Shown: positions 35,248 to 43,499, counted from the stretch's first letter. The stretch is DNA of 64,000 nt from Bacillus haynesii (GCF_001969855.1 NZ_MRBL01000016.1:62001-126000); one strand, 5' to 3'. Notes: generated by a model from the letters alone, not told the origin. Numbers and translations: made by a program.

Positions 35248-35420
35248 ATGAAAAAACAATGTCTGTTCTAACCGCGGCAGCAGCACTGACAGGCTCTCTT
35301 TCCTGCTGTGGGGCGGCGTCCTTTTCAACACCGGCAAACGCCGTAACTCAAACAACCTCGCTCTCTGAAAACACAAACCAATCAGCCGCCGCGTGTTCCG
35401 GTAAAATCATAGACACCCAT
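35248..35420 (+). pseudogene. yjgB: YjgB start, frameshifted and truncated
   Basis: AAGGAGG then ATG 35248 gives MKKQCLF and a stop, because the A-run after the start has six A's. Reading one base on from codon 4 restores MSVLTAAAALTG, GAASFSTPAN and TTSLSENTNQSAA, the signal peptide and start of B. subtilis YjgB. After about residue 50 the similarity stops. Position upstream of and divergent from yjgC matches B. subtilis. Both the one-base loss and the missing 3' end make it non-functional. Confidence 0.75.
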
Positions 35421-35938
35421 TTGATACTTCCTCTGATTTTTTTCTACATATGTGCTGCCGGCATCCAGCACTTTTTCATTACCACTGCCAGCTCGCAGGA
35501 TCTTCCTGTTTTTTTATGATTTTTTCTTGCCACAGTTTCATATCGATTATCCGGAAGGCTGCGGCTCTTTTATCATAATGCCCTAGGTGAGCTCTTTTGA
35601 CTAAGCAGCCTGCTTGAATGTTCTAAAACTCAGCCTGTGCAAACGGGATCTCACCGCTTGCGTTCCCCGTGACTATCGCGCGCAATCCTGCATAGACTCC
35701 AGCCGCTTCTCCTGTGAAGCTGACGGCCTTCATCATCATTCGATACATCCGAGTTCACACTTGATAAGGGAAAGGTGCGTCTCCCATTCTGGCCAATAAA
35801 AAAGCGGCCACCAATCAGCTGCACAACATCCGTGTGCAAAAGATCAGTGTCCGCAGGCTCTCCTTCTTGGACTCGATATTCACGTTCGTTTTTCTTGTCT
35901 CTATCGTATGACAAAGTAGAATAGAAAAAGTCCCCCAT
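35390..35938 (-). pseudogene. decayed ORF family, copy A (downstream of the LXG immunity gene)
   Basis: Minus-strand reading from ATG 35938 gives DKKNEREYRVQEGEPADTDLL and VQLIGGRFF, shifts frame, then continues MGDAPFPYQ, RMYRMMMKAVSFTGEAAGVY, GNASGEIPFAQAEF, a stop, HYDKRAAAFRIIDMKLW and, after another shift, LDAGSTYVEKNQRKYQMGVY to a stop near 35394. The first half matches copy B at 41425-41690. The family is not recognised; position after immunity genes suggests a former accessory or toxin/immunity gene. Confidence 0.45.
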
Positions 35939-35980
35939 TTTATCCCCCTTTTTGTCGGATTTTTCTCGAATTTGAACATA

Positions 35981-36015
35981 AAAAAAGCACTTAATCAGAG
36001 ATTAAATGCTTTTTT
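35981..36015. terminator. terminator of the LXG toxin-immunity operon
   Basis: AAAAAAGCACTTAAT pairs with ATTAAATGCTTTTTT (one mismatch), 24 nt past the immunity gene stop. Confidence 0.8.
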
Positions 36016-36038
36016 AAAACGCAGAACGATGCCATCGG

Positions 36039-36446
36039 TCAGTCGGTTCTATAATTATTAGCCATACCAATGGTTACATCTCCATCATGAAAAAACTCAA
36101 TTACAAATCCATATGGACTGTACATGAAAGTGTCTGAACCCACTGCAGTTACATCATCAATAACCTTTAATGCATTATCTAACTCTGTTTTAATCGCTGG
36201 ATAATTACCGAAACTCCATAGTAGAATGATTTCTTTATCCTCTATATTATTCTCAGTCAACCAGTCATCTATATCCTCGGCATACTCAATAGACTTGTGA
36301 TTCTTCACTAACTCCCATTGAATTCTTCCCCAAGATGTAAATGGATATTTTGAAGCAAGTTCTTGATGAAATTTCTCTGTTGTTTCGTTTGATAAAACTT
36401 TTTTATGATCCCCTAATGCTTCTAAACATTCTTCATACAAAGTCAT
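36039..36446 (-). CDS. immunity protein for the LXG toxin
   Basis: 135 residues, acidic and soluble, with a compact alpha/beta look (IILLWSFGNYPAIKTELDNAL, DVTAVGSDTFMYSPYGFVIEF). ATG 36446 after AGGAAGTG; it starts 15 nt downstream of the LXG toxin stop on the same strand, the standard place for the cognate immunity gene. The overall pattern recalls YxxD-type immunity proteins. The assignment rests mainly on context. Confidence 0.7.
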   Translation of the reverse strand: MTLYEECLEALGDHKKVLSNETTEKFHQELASKYPFTSWGRIQWELVKNHKSIEYAEDIDDWLTENNIEDKEIILLWSFGNYPAIKTELDNALKVIDDVTAVGSDTFMYSPYGFVIEFFHDGDVTIGMANNYRTD

Positions 36447-36461
36447 ATATTAAACACTTCC

Positions 36462-38255
36462 TTATTTATTTAAATGTCTTAAAAGGGTTTTGTATGTTTT
36501 TTCATTACCCTCAAAAGGAATATAAACTTTTTTTGCTTTGTCTCCCTTTCCATTTCGATAATCTTCAACATTTATATGAGGTCCCTTTTCAGGATCGTAA
36601 TCTAGCCTCCAAAGTACTTTATGATCAGCAGAAATTCGTCCTGTTACTTTACCAAATCCTGCACTCTTTCCTAAAGTGCCAATGTAAGGCTTTGAACCTG
36701 GTCCCAAATCTCCTATTAATTTAAGAGCTTGATTCCTTGCTTGCTCATATGTTTCTACTTTTGGATATGCAATTTCCCTAGATTTTTTTGTGATTTTGGT
36801 TTTAGGAGATTTATTATTTTCCTTTCCCCTGACTGATTTGAAAAGCACACTCTTCTTCTTATCCTCAACCAGCTCACGTATCAGAGGTGTATTCTTCACG
36901 TTAATAGAATTCGGTGCATCCTGCAGAATCCCTTGTAATGCAGGAGTGTAACGATTATTAGGTGGCTTAATTGGCTGTTTTACAGTCTTACCGGCTTTCT
37001 TTGCTTCGCTAGCCGCAGCTTTCCCCGCTTTTGCAAGATCTTTCGAGCCTGTTGAAACAGAAGATTTCCCGCCTTTTAATCCCCAAAGGCTGCCGATCGC
37101 ATAAGTAAAATAATGCGCTCTTGAATACGCATCCCCATTTACTACTTTTTCATCCCATTTCTCCGCTAGCGTGTCAACCATACTTTGAAAGGCACCTTTA
37201 TAGTCGTATCCAAGAACTGTGTCTAAAACGACTTTCGGGTCTTTATGTAAATGATCGATAGTCCACCCGATGTTCCACCCAAGCTGTTTTCCGCCCTCGT
37301 AAAAATCTTTCGCAAGATCTTTAATAGCGCCACCCGTACCCTTATAAATATCAGTTACCGTTTGATGAACTTCCTTGTAGTCTTCCCCTGGCTTCAGATC
37401 TGGTCCAAATGGAGTTTCACTTTTCAAATAGATATCCTGAAAATACTTAGCAGGGTCATCTAAATCTGTCTCTTCTTTAATGACATTCTTTAGCTTTTCT
37501 ATTGCATCAGCCTGTTTTTCTGCTTTGCGAACTTCTGTTTCCATTCTATTTTTATCTAATTTTTCGAGCATGACGCCCATCGCTGTCTCCTGGCCCCCGC
37601 TTAAAGCGTCCATCTCATCCGGCTTTAAAATCGAACCTTTTTGATAGCCGGTGATTTCAATTTTAGGGCCTGTGTACATTTTTTCAAGCCGGCTTATGTA
37701 TCTCTGCATCGTTTCCAGGTCGTTTTCAGCGGTTTTAAGAGAATTTGTCTGTTCGCGGTCAAAAGTGTGCAGCTTTTCAATTGTCTGATTGATTTCCTTT
37801 AAGGCTTTCTGATTCTGTTCATGAAAACCGCTGTCATTCAAATCAGGCAAATCGACAATGTGGCTGACTTTTGCGATCGTGGCATTTGTTTTAGATACCA
37901 AACGCTTCGTTGTGCGGTCGGCCGCATTCACCCCTTGTTCCAGCTCGTGTTCGAGAAAGGTTTGCGAAATAAATCCGTTGTGGTTTGGTTCAAGAGAATT
38001 CAGCGAGCTTTTCAATTTCTTCAGCGTGGAACGATATTCCTCTATGAAAGTATCATAGAACCGCAAAAAAGGAGTGTGGCACTCCTCGTAAAAGGCGCGG
38101 ATCGCGTCTCCGCCTTTTCCTTTTAAGGCATCATCAAGTGATGTAATACCCTCTACGGCTTTTTTGACTTTTGCGAATTCGTCTGACTGATGTTTTAATT
38201 GTTCCAGCGTTTGATCAATGGCTTTGTGCAACGCCTGAACATCAAGAGTTTTCAT
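36462..38255 (-). CDS. LXG-domain polymorphic toxin
   Basis: 597 residues. The LXG delivery domain (about 1-230) begins MKTLDVQALHKAIDQTLEQL and is mostly coiled coil; a linker follows (YDYKGAFQSMVDTLAEKWDE, YAIGSLWGLKGG); a Lys-rich junction (about 420-500) leads to a C-terminal toxin tip (about 515-597) with KPYIGTLGKSAGFGKVTGR, HKVLWRLDYDPEKGPHINVE and IPFEGNEKTYKTLLRHLN. That tip resembles YeeF-type nuclease tips; DNase or RNase action cannot be decided. Exported through the ESX/Yuk type VII system in related strains. ATG 38255 follows GAGGAG. The usual small Lap1/Lap2 partner genes upstream are absent. Confidence 0.85.
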   Translation of the reverse strand: MKTLDVQALHKAIDQTLEQLKHQSDEFAKVKKAVEGITSLDDALKGKGGDAIRAFYEECHTPFLRFYDTFIEEYRSTLKKLKSSLNSLEPNHNGFISQTFLEHELEQGVNAADRTTKRLVSKTNATIAKVSHIVDLPDLNDSGFHEQNQKALKEINQTIEKLHTFDREQTNSLKTAENDLETMQRYISRLEKMYTGPKIEITGYQKGSILKPDEMDALSGGQETAMGVMLEKLDKNRMETEVRKAEKQADAIEKLKNVIKEETDLDDPAKYFQDIYLKSETPFGPDLKPGEDYKEVHQTVTDIYKGTGGAIKDLAKDFYEGGKQLGWNIGWTIDHLHKDPKVVLDTVLGYDYKGAFQSMVDTLAEKWDEKVVNGDAYSRAHYFTYAIGSLWGLKGGKSSVSTGSKDLAKAGKAAASEAKKAGKTVKQPIKPPNNRYTPALQGILQDAPNSINVKNTPLIRELVEDKKKSVLFKSVRGKENNKSPKTKITKKSREIAYPKVETYEQARNQALKLIGDLGPGSKPYIGTLGKSAGFGKVTGRISADHKVLWRLDYDPEKGPHINVEDYRNGKGDKAKKVYIPFEGNEKTYKTLLRHLNK

Positions 38256-38402
38256 AGCATTCTCCTCTAATACTAAAGTGACATAACACAAAATATTCTA
38301 CCACTTTATAGAAAAGAATTGGTGAATAAATCCTGTCAATCCATGAAAATGAATCTTTGAGATTAGGTCATTAAACCTATTTGTTAAGGGTTTGAAATAC
38401 AT

Positions 38403-38428
38403 AAAAAAAAGCCGCTATTAAAACGGCT
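38403..38428 (-). terminator. terminator of rap-phr
   Basis: AGCCG (38410-38414) pairs with CGGCT (38424-38428) and T8 follows on the minus strand; just past the phr stop. Confidence 0.7.
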
Positions 38429-38456
38429 AAAAGGATATTCCAAAAACTCTTTTAGG

Positions 38457-38594
38457 TTAAACAACAAAATAATGATTGGGTGCGCTTGTGATGTTTCTTG
38501 AAGCTGTGTTCATATCATCGTTGTTCGAAAAATGACTGAGAAAGCCAAGTCCAATTATCATAATCCCTAAACCGATCTTCATTTTAGACTTCAT
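38457..38594 (-). CDS. phrE: Phr pre-signal peptide (predicted mature pentapeptide SRNIT)
   Basis: 45 residues. A short basic start and hydrophobic export signal (KIGLGIMIIGLGFLSHF) precede NTASRNITSAP. Residues 32-36, SRNIT, differ at one position from the PhrE pentapeptide SRNVT of B. subtilis, and the preceding Ala fits the usual cleavage context. The ATG at 38594 overlaps the end of rap, the normal rap-phr arrangement. The peptide is exported, trimmed, re-imported by Opp and inhibits its Rap phosphatase. Here the adjacent rap is broken, so the signal may act on another Rap or have no target. Confidence 0.85.
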   Translation of the reverse strand: MKSKMKIGLGIMIIGLGFLSHFSNNDDMNTASRNITSAPNHYFVV

Positions 38595-39717
38595 ACAAAC
38601 ATTCCCCCTTCAATATTTGCTTTTGAGCATAGACCATCTTTTTAAGACAGATGAGACTATCCTCTGTTTTTCCATTATAATCTAGATAGGTGCCGGCTAA
38701 CAATGCCAGCTCTTCCAAATACGGAAATCCTTTGCTTGTTTCCAGTCGGTTGAAAATTTTAAAAAGTGATGTAGTTTCACCCCGTCTTATATAAAGTGAC
38801 TCGAGAGCTTCAAAAAGGCTTATAAACAGATGATCTTTAAGTTCCACAGCACTTCTAAGCCCTTTTCGGTAATAATCCTTGGCTTTATCATACTTATTTT
38901 GTTTGAAATTGATTAGCGCCAAGTCGTGGTATGCTTGCGGTAAGTTTTTTGATTTTAATTTTTTATATTGAACTAGAGCTTGTTCAATATATCTTGCAGC
39001 CTTATTTAAGTTGTCCATTTTGTGATAGCAGTTGCCAAGGTTGTAAAAAGCAGAAGCGTATATCTGTGGATTTTTCTTTTTTAATAGTTCTGCGCCTCTA
39101 AGTGCTTGATTTAGGTGTGGAAGAGCCTTCTCATGATTCTCTAAATCATCATAATTCCCAGCAATGACAAAATGACACTGAATAAGGCGAACAGAATAGA
39201 GTTCATATTTTTTGAATGTTATATGCACGCTCTGCAAAGTACATCGAAACGTGGGTCATTTTCATGTGGTAATAGACTTCAGCCATTTTAAAGTAAAATT
39301 TGCTTTTTCAATCGAATCTGATATAGCAGGAAATTGACGTTCCGCTCTTTTATAATAAGTAATTGCCTTCGTATATTCTCCATTCCTAAATTCGTACATC
39401 CCTCGAAAAAAATGATAATAATACGTGAGCATGTGATCTAATTTTCGTTTATTCCCTTCAATCCTCTTTAAATATTCTGATATTTCCATCTGTTTTTCAC
39501 TTGAAGGTGCTATATATTCAATCATTATACTGTAGCGGAAAGCCATCAATTGATAATAGATTAGTAAATCCTGATCTTCTTCCATAACCTCTATATCCCT
39601 TTCAATTTCAGCTTTAAGCATTTCGGCGTCTGTCACATTGAATTTTTGAATATGCTGGTGCCACTCAGTAATTTTCATCCCCACTTCTGCAGATGAGATT
39701 CTATCCAACCTTTTCAC
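38584..39717 (-). pseudogene. rapE: RapE-like response regulator aspartate phosphatase, two frameshifts
   Basis: The N-terminal piece (39262-39717; AEVGMKITEWHQHIQKFNV) and the C-terminal piece (38584-39237; YELYSVRLIQCHFVIAGNYDD and TPR repeats such as ALPHLNQALRGAELLK) are parts of one Rap protein. The junction is recovered by restoring one T in the run at 39295-39298 and one A in the run at 39208-39213; the frame between reads MAEVYYHMKMTHVSMYFAERA. Rap proteins dephosphorylate Spo0F or block ComA-type regulators. As read, no full Rap is made. The partner phr overlaps its end and is intact. Confidence 0.88.
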
Positions 39718-39719
39718 CC

Positions 39720-39913
39720 TTCCCTTAACTATACTAATGATGTAAATTTTAACAATATTTCATCATTCGAAAAAGACGTTCGGCCCACCGCAATTAAATT
39801 TTCGGTTACCCACGCAATAGCAATTTGATAAGGGGTTAAGAATCATTGATTTTGTGGGGGTAACTTTAGGAGATTAAAGTTAAATGCTATTGCGGTTTTT
39901 TAAATGCGTTACG
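39720..39913. other. rap upstream region
   Basis: No gene. Contains inverted words GCAATAGCA (about 39824) and TGCTATTGC (about 39883); significance unknown. Confidence 0.3.
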
Positions 39914-40282
39914 CTATATTATCCCGAGAGCTGTCACAAGATTATAAATGGCCTGTCGTTTGACCTGATAGTATTTGTCCTTTTTCAGTCCCATCTCCAT
40001 ATAAATTTCAATGTCCTTAATCTTTTTTGAAGATAAATATTTCTCTTGTATAATCTTTAATTCATCAGTATCAAGGCTTTGTTTAAGCGCCCTGTTCATC
40101 TGACAAACTTTCAATTCACTTAAGGAGTGTTGGTCTCTGAGCTGCGGGAAAAGATTATTTATCCCGACTGCTTCCCTTTCTTTCCGGTTCTCAAGTGGGA
40201 CCTTCAAAGCCTTATTTCTTTTGAGCCCCCTTATAATCGTACTTCTGACTTCTTTTTCGTCTATAGGCGGCAGAAAAGCCAA
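39914..40282 (-). CDS. ArpU-family phage late regulator
   Basis: 122 residues in the ArpU pattern: FLPPIDEKEVRSTIIRGLKRN at the N-terminus and a C-terminal sigma-like helix-turn-helix (KKIKDIEIYMEMGLKKDKYYQVKRQAIYNL). ArpU-type proteins activate late or packaging/lysis genes in prophages. TTG start at 40282 with only a distant GGGGGG, so the N-terminus or expression is uncertain. No phage structural genes follow; it is an orphan from a lost prophage. Confidence 0.75.
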   Translation of the reverse strand: MAFLPPIDEKEVRSTIIRGLKRNKALKVPLENRKEREAVGINNLFPQLRDQHSLSELKVCQMNRALKQSLDTDELKIIQEKYLSSKKIKDIEIYMEMGLKKDKYYQVKRQAIYNLVTALGII

Positions 40283-40314
40283 TTGTGTAACTGCCCCCCA
40301 CCAAAAATAAAACA

Positions 40315-40350
40315 GACACTAAATCGACGTTATAACGTCGATTTAGTGTC
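40315..40350. repeat. perfect 36-bp palindrome
   Basis: The 36 bases equal their own reverse complement (GACACTAAATCGACGTTA in each half). It lies between the ImmA remnant and the ArpU gene and could form an 18-bp hairpin, most likely a phage terminator. A related imperfect hairpin is at 50031-50072. Confidence 0.8.
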
Positions 40351-40372
40351 CGCAGGCTCTCCGTCTTGGACT

Positions 40373-40541
40373 TTAAATTATGAAGTTAAGAATACTGTCT
40401 TCCAAAGGCTTTTCATTAAATTCTAACAAAAATCCTTTTTCAATAATAAACGAAGATCTAGGCATAAGAAATGCTGAAGCAAATCGATCAGCTTCTTCCT
40501 CTATTCTTTTATATATTTGTTTAATACAAAGAGTTCGACAT
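40373..40541 (-). pseudogene. ImmA/IrrE metallopeptidase C-terminal remnant
   Basis: One minus-strand frame reads IKQIYKRIEEEADRFASAFLMPRSSF and ends LEDSILNFII before a stop at 40373. EEEADRFASAFLMP is the conserved segment after the HExxH of ImmA/IrrE peptidases, which cleave phage or ICE repressors. The zinc motif and upstream part are missing. Confidence 0.7.
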
Positions 40542-40641
40542 CATCTCCATAAATGAATGTGGCGGAAAGAAAAATCCCCCCTTAAAGGCAGATCTCTACC
40601 TTCCTCCACTTTTGGAGGATTAACACCTACTGTAAGCTGCA

Positions 40642-41307
40642 TCAATCAGGTTTCAGTTTTCTTCTTTCTGTCAATTGCAATTTTATACAATAATGTACAA
40701 GTGCTTGTTCATCATGTTCATTCATCTTGGTAAATTCAACTGTCATGATCTGTTTGTTTGTTCTGCGATCTATGAAAGTGCGTTTGACTTGAGCATGAAC
40801 GTCAATCACAGTTTCATCATGCCCCTCACTTGTTAGATGGATACTTAGATTCAAGTCCTCTTCTGGTTCGTGTTTTTGCGTCTCTTCAATGATTAACGCA
40901 GCGCCTCCAGCACTGATATTTGCTGTATATGTTTTAAACATTGAGCCAGATCCATATGAGCGAACAGTGACAGGAAGCGTTGTATTTACTCTAAAAAATT
41001 GCCGTCTTTGAATTTTTGTCATTTGATCTTTTTCAGGTAAATACATATTTAATACAGGTATATCCTGATAGATCTCTCGGCCTTGTATTACACTATTAAA
41101 TTTATATAGGTCTTGTTGCTCATTTATAAAATGAACTGTTGCTACTGTATTTGTTGGAATCATAACAGTTCTCCCCGTTTCTTCATCCACAGGATAATGC
41201 ACTCTTAAAACATTTTCTTCAATGGATAATACTTTACTTTTCGCAAGGACATATTCTTGATTTTCGTTTTCAAATTCTATTGTTATAATATTTCCTAAAG
41301 ATAACAA
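40642..41307 (-). CDS. PilZ-domain c-di-GMP receptor, YpfA/MotI-like
   Basis: 221 residues. An N-terminal YcgR-type domain (VLRVHYPVDEETGRTVMIPT) is followed by a PilZ domain with the c-di-GMP motif QRRQFFRV (RxxxR) at about 104-111 and NISAGGAALII (D/NxSxxG) at about 130. It strongly resembles B. subtilis YpfA (MotI), the c-di-GMP-dependent flagellar brake, but lies among accessory genes, so it may be a second paralogue. TTG start at 41307 after GAGTG at 9 nt; weak initiation. Confidence 0.8.
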   Translation of the reverse strand: MLSLGNIITIEFENENQEYVLAKSKVLSIEENVLRVHYPVDEETGRTVMIPTNTVATVHFINEQQDLYKFNSVIQGREIYQDIPVLNMYLPEKDQMTKIQRRQFFRVNTTLPVTVRSYGSGSMFKTYTANISAGGAALIIEETQKHEPEEDLNLSIHLTSEGHDETVIDVHAQVKRTFIDRRTNKQIMTVEFTKMNEHDEQALVHYCIKLQLTERRKLKPD

Positions 41308-41424
41308 TGGACATCACTCTTTCAATTCTACTTAATCATTATATCGGTACTATGACACATAATTTTAAAAAAGAAAAGAAGAAGGCATTGAAAGACTTAT
41401 AATATCAACGGGATCTTATCGCCT

Positions 41425-41690
41425 TGTGATGAGGATCACGTGCAATACTGCATAGACTCCATCCGCTCTTCCAGTAACCCTGACGATCTTCATCATCATT
41501 CGATACATCATTTGATCAGGGATAGGTGTGTCTCCCATTCCGGCGTTAAAAAAGCGGCCGCCAATCAGTTGCACAACATAACTATGTGCAAAAGATCAGC
41601 GGCCGCAGGCTCTTCGTCTTGGACTCGATATTCACGTCCGTTTTTCTTGTCTGTATCCCCCTTTTTGTCGGCTTTTTTCTCGGATATAAA
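41425..41690 (-). pseudogene. decayed ORF family, copy B (downstream of the SUKH immunity remnant)
   Basis: Minus-strand pieces DKKNGREYRVQDEEPAAADLLH, VQLIGGRFFNAG and, in frame with the latter, MGDTPIPDQMMYRMMMKIVRV and RADGVYAVLHVI match copy A at 35651-35938. Frame breaks and stops make it non-coding now. Confidence 0.45.
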
Positions 41691-41693
41691 CAT

Positions 41694-41728
41694 AAAAAAA
41701 CCTTGAAAGGGTAATAGCCAATCAAGGT
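41694..41728 (-). terminator. terminator of the SUKH remnant
   Basis: ACCTTGA (41700-41706) pairs with TCAAGGT (41722-41728); T7 on the minus strand. Confidence 0.6.
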
Positions 41729-41742
41729 TCTAAAGATACATT

Positions 41743-42198
41743 TTATTCTTCATCATCTTCATAAAGGTTGTCCAAAAATTCATTGATGTTATCAGCTAAG
41801 AAATACATATTGCTCATGTCATCCGGATTCTCTGACTCTTCTTCATGATCCCAAAAGTAGATTTTTTTCATAAAACGGTTCGTTGGTTCCTAAGCAAATC
41901 ACATTTCCTGCAGGATCTTCTGCAATAGGAATAAATCCTTCAGGCAAACGGTCTTCCATTATGTCCAAGAAATGAAATCCTCTAAATTATCATACATATC
42001 CCTAATCCCATAAAAAACATTTAAGGCACTGGAACCTTGTGCATCCGTAATTTTAAATATATTGGGTCTTGCTTTACCGCCATTCCATTTTAATAAAAAT
42101 TCTTTATAAAGATCCGACAGCTTAACATTATTTTTTGATTCAAATTGTTCTATTTTTTCCAATGAAAGTTGATCGTGTGAATTAATGATTTGCGCCAT
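41743..42198 (-). pseudogene. SUKH (SMI1/KNR4) immunity protein with two frameshifts
   Basis: From ATG 42198 the frame encodes SHDQLSLEKIEQFESKNNVK and LYKEFLLKWNGGKARPN, a SUKH N-terminus, but ends at 41959. One base off, the rest continues: MEDRLPEGFIPIAEDPAGN, ICLGTNEPFYE; after an extra A in a 7-base run (41862-41868) another shift gives IYFWDHEEESENPDDMSNMY to TAA at 41743. SUKH proteins neutralise nuclease toxins, and the WHH nuclease tip directly upstream is its natural partner. Confidence 0.8.
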
Positions 42199-42215
42199 AT
42201 TACATTTCCTCCTCT

Positions 42216-42536
42216 TTATTTACCGTTAACAGTATTAACCCCACCAACATCGGTAAATTCTCTATGCACTTTTTTATCAACCAACATTATCGTTTTTCCA
42301 TCTTCATGATGATGCCAAGTATATCCTTCTGGTGGCTCGTTTAAAGCAGCTACTGGTGGATCAGAGTCCTTATTTAAGCCAGCCTTTAAATTTGCATGTT
42401 TGAAGTCTGTAATGAAAGGATCGGCGCCGCCCTGCACGCTCGGCTTTGCTTCATGATTTTTTTCTTGCGCCTGTTCTCTTTCCGTTGATATAGGCTTGAT
42501 GTTTGATTCACCGAAAAAAAGCGAATGAATACCATC
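42216..42536 (-). pseudogene. orphan WHH-type HNH nuclease toxin tip
   Basis: A minus-strand frame open from 42536 to the stop at 42216 without a good start. It ends DFKHANLKAGLNKDSDPP, EGYTWHHHEDGKTIMLVDKK and HREFTDVGG. TWHHHEDGKT followed by a later His and GG is the WHH nuclease signature found at the C-terminus of polymorphic toxins. The N-terminal delivery part is absent, so this is a displaced or leftover tip. The SUKH gene starts 18 nt downstream. Confidence 0.75.
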
Positions 42537-42681
42537 TCAACAGACAAACATAAGAAGAGTTGATATTTCAACACAATTCGTAAAGGAGTGAAACCATTGT
42601 ATTGAATGATCATGAGACTGAAATGGCCTTCAGATCCCCTTTCTCAACAACATTAAATTTCAATAATATGGAGTGATTAAT

Positions 42682-42969
42682 GTGACGCAAAAAAATGGAG
42701 CAGACAGACCGGATGATTACAAAAGATTTTCTTCAGCAGACAAGGAGTACGATTTTCAGCAATCTTCAGACAGCAGCGCAAAGGCTGAGAATGTAAACAC
42801 CGAAACTCATAACAAAGAAAACACAAATGACACCACAGATGTAGCTGGAAGATATTTTGATCCCTCGGATTATGAAGGAGCCACGCAGTTGGAAAAAGGA
42901 TTGGCTGAAACCCATGAACAGGTCAGTGATGACTATTTTGAAGGAACGATCGATCAAAATTTGGATTAG
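42682..42969 (+). CDS. yozQ: YozQ-like DUF4025 protein
   Basis: 95 residues, hydrophilic and acidic. The C-terminal part has the DUF4025 pattern VAGRYFDPSDYEGATQLEKG, then HEQVSDDYFEGTID. GTG 42682 follows GGAG with 8-nt spacing; GTG 42673 is inside the RBS. YozQ function is not known; small polar Bacillus proteins of this kind are often sporulation-associated. Confidence 0.7.
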   Translation: MTQKNGADRPDDYKRFSSADKEYDFQQSSDSSAKAENVNTETHNKENTNDTTDVAGRYFDPSDYEGATQLEKGLAETHEQVSDDYFEGTIDQNLD

Positions 42970-42976
42970 TCATTTT

Positions 42977-43005
42977 AACGGAACTAACAAGTTAGTTCCG
43001 TTTTT
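42977..43005 (+). terminator. terminator of yozQ
   Basis: AACGGAACTAAC-aa-GTTAGTTCCGTT followed by TTT. Confidence 0.85.
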
Positions 43006-43499
43006 AGATTAACAACATATTTAAAAAGGCTCTCCTCAAATTAGTGATCTAGATGATAAAAACGCATGCTGTTTGATTTGTGGTAATTATCTTTTTTCTG
43101 CTCATCGATATAATCTCTATGTCCCTTACCTTTTTGAGAAAAGGTGATTCCGTGGTTCCCTGTCCATCAGGTTCCCCCGTCTCTTCTACAGGCAGCTGAA
43201 AAGACAATTGTTTTACTAACAAATTAACCCCTCTTTAAAATAAAAATAGACATAAAGCAAACGCATTTTTGCGCTGGTTTGATGTCCGTATACTTTCCTT
43301 CCTAGTATAACTTTTTGTTTTCATCTATTTCTAAGATTTCGGGAATTGCCAACATTAACACTTCCGATCATTGAAGCTGGTGGTGCAAAAAAAGCAGCTG
43401 CTCAAAGTGTACAGAAACACCCGCTGTTGATTAACCATTTATATAAATCTACTATTTATGCTAAGATAAAGTCATCTTTTGACAGAAAGGCGTGCTACG
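43006..43499. other. gene-free stretch between yozQ and the YciI gene
   Basis: No supported gene. An imperfect hairpin with GACATAAAGCAAACGCA / GCGCTGGTTTGATGTC spans about 43252-43287 and may be an old terminator. A plus-strand open frame from 43346 lacks an RBS. Confidence 0.4.

Noticed and set aside
35659-35938. Open frame of 95 codons on the minus strand as an intact gene
   Set aside because: Only its first half matches the sister copy at 41580-41690; the second half is out of frame with the conserved sequence, so it is part of a pseudogene.
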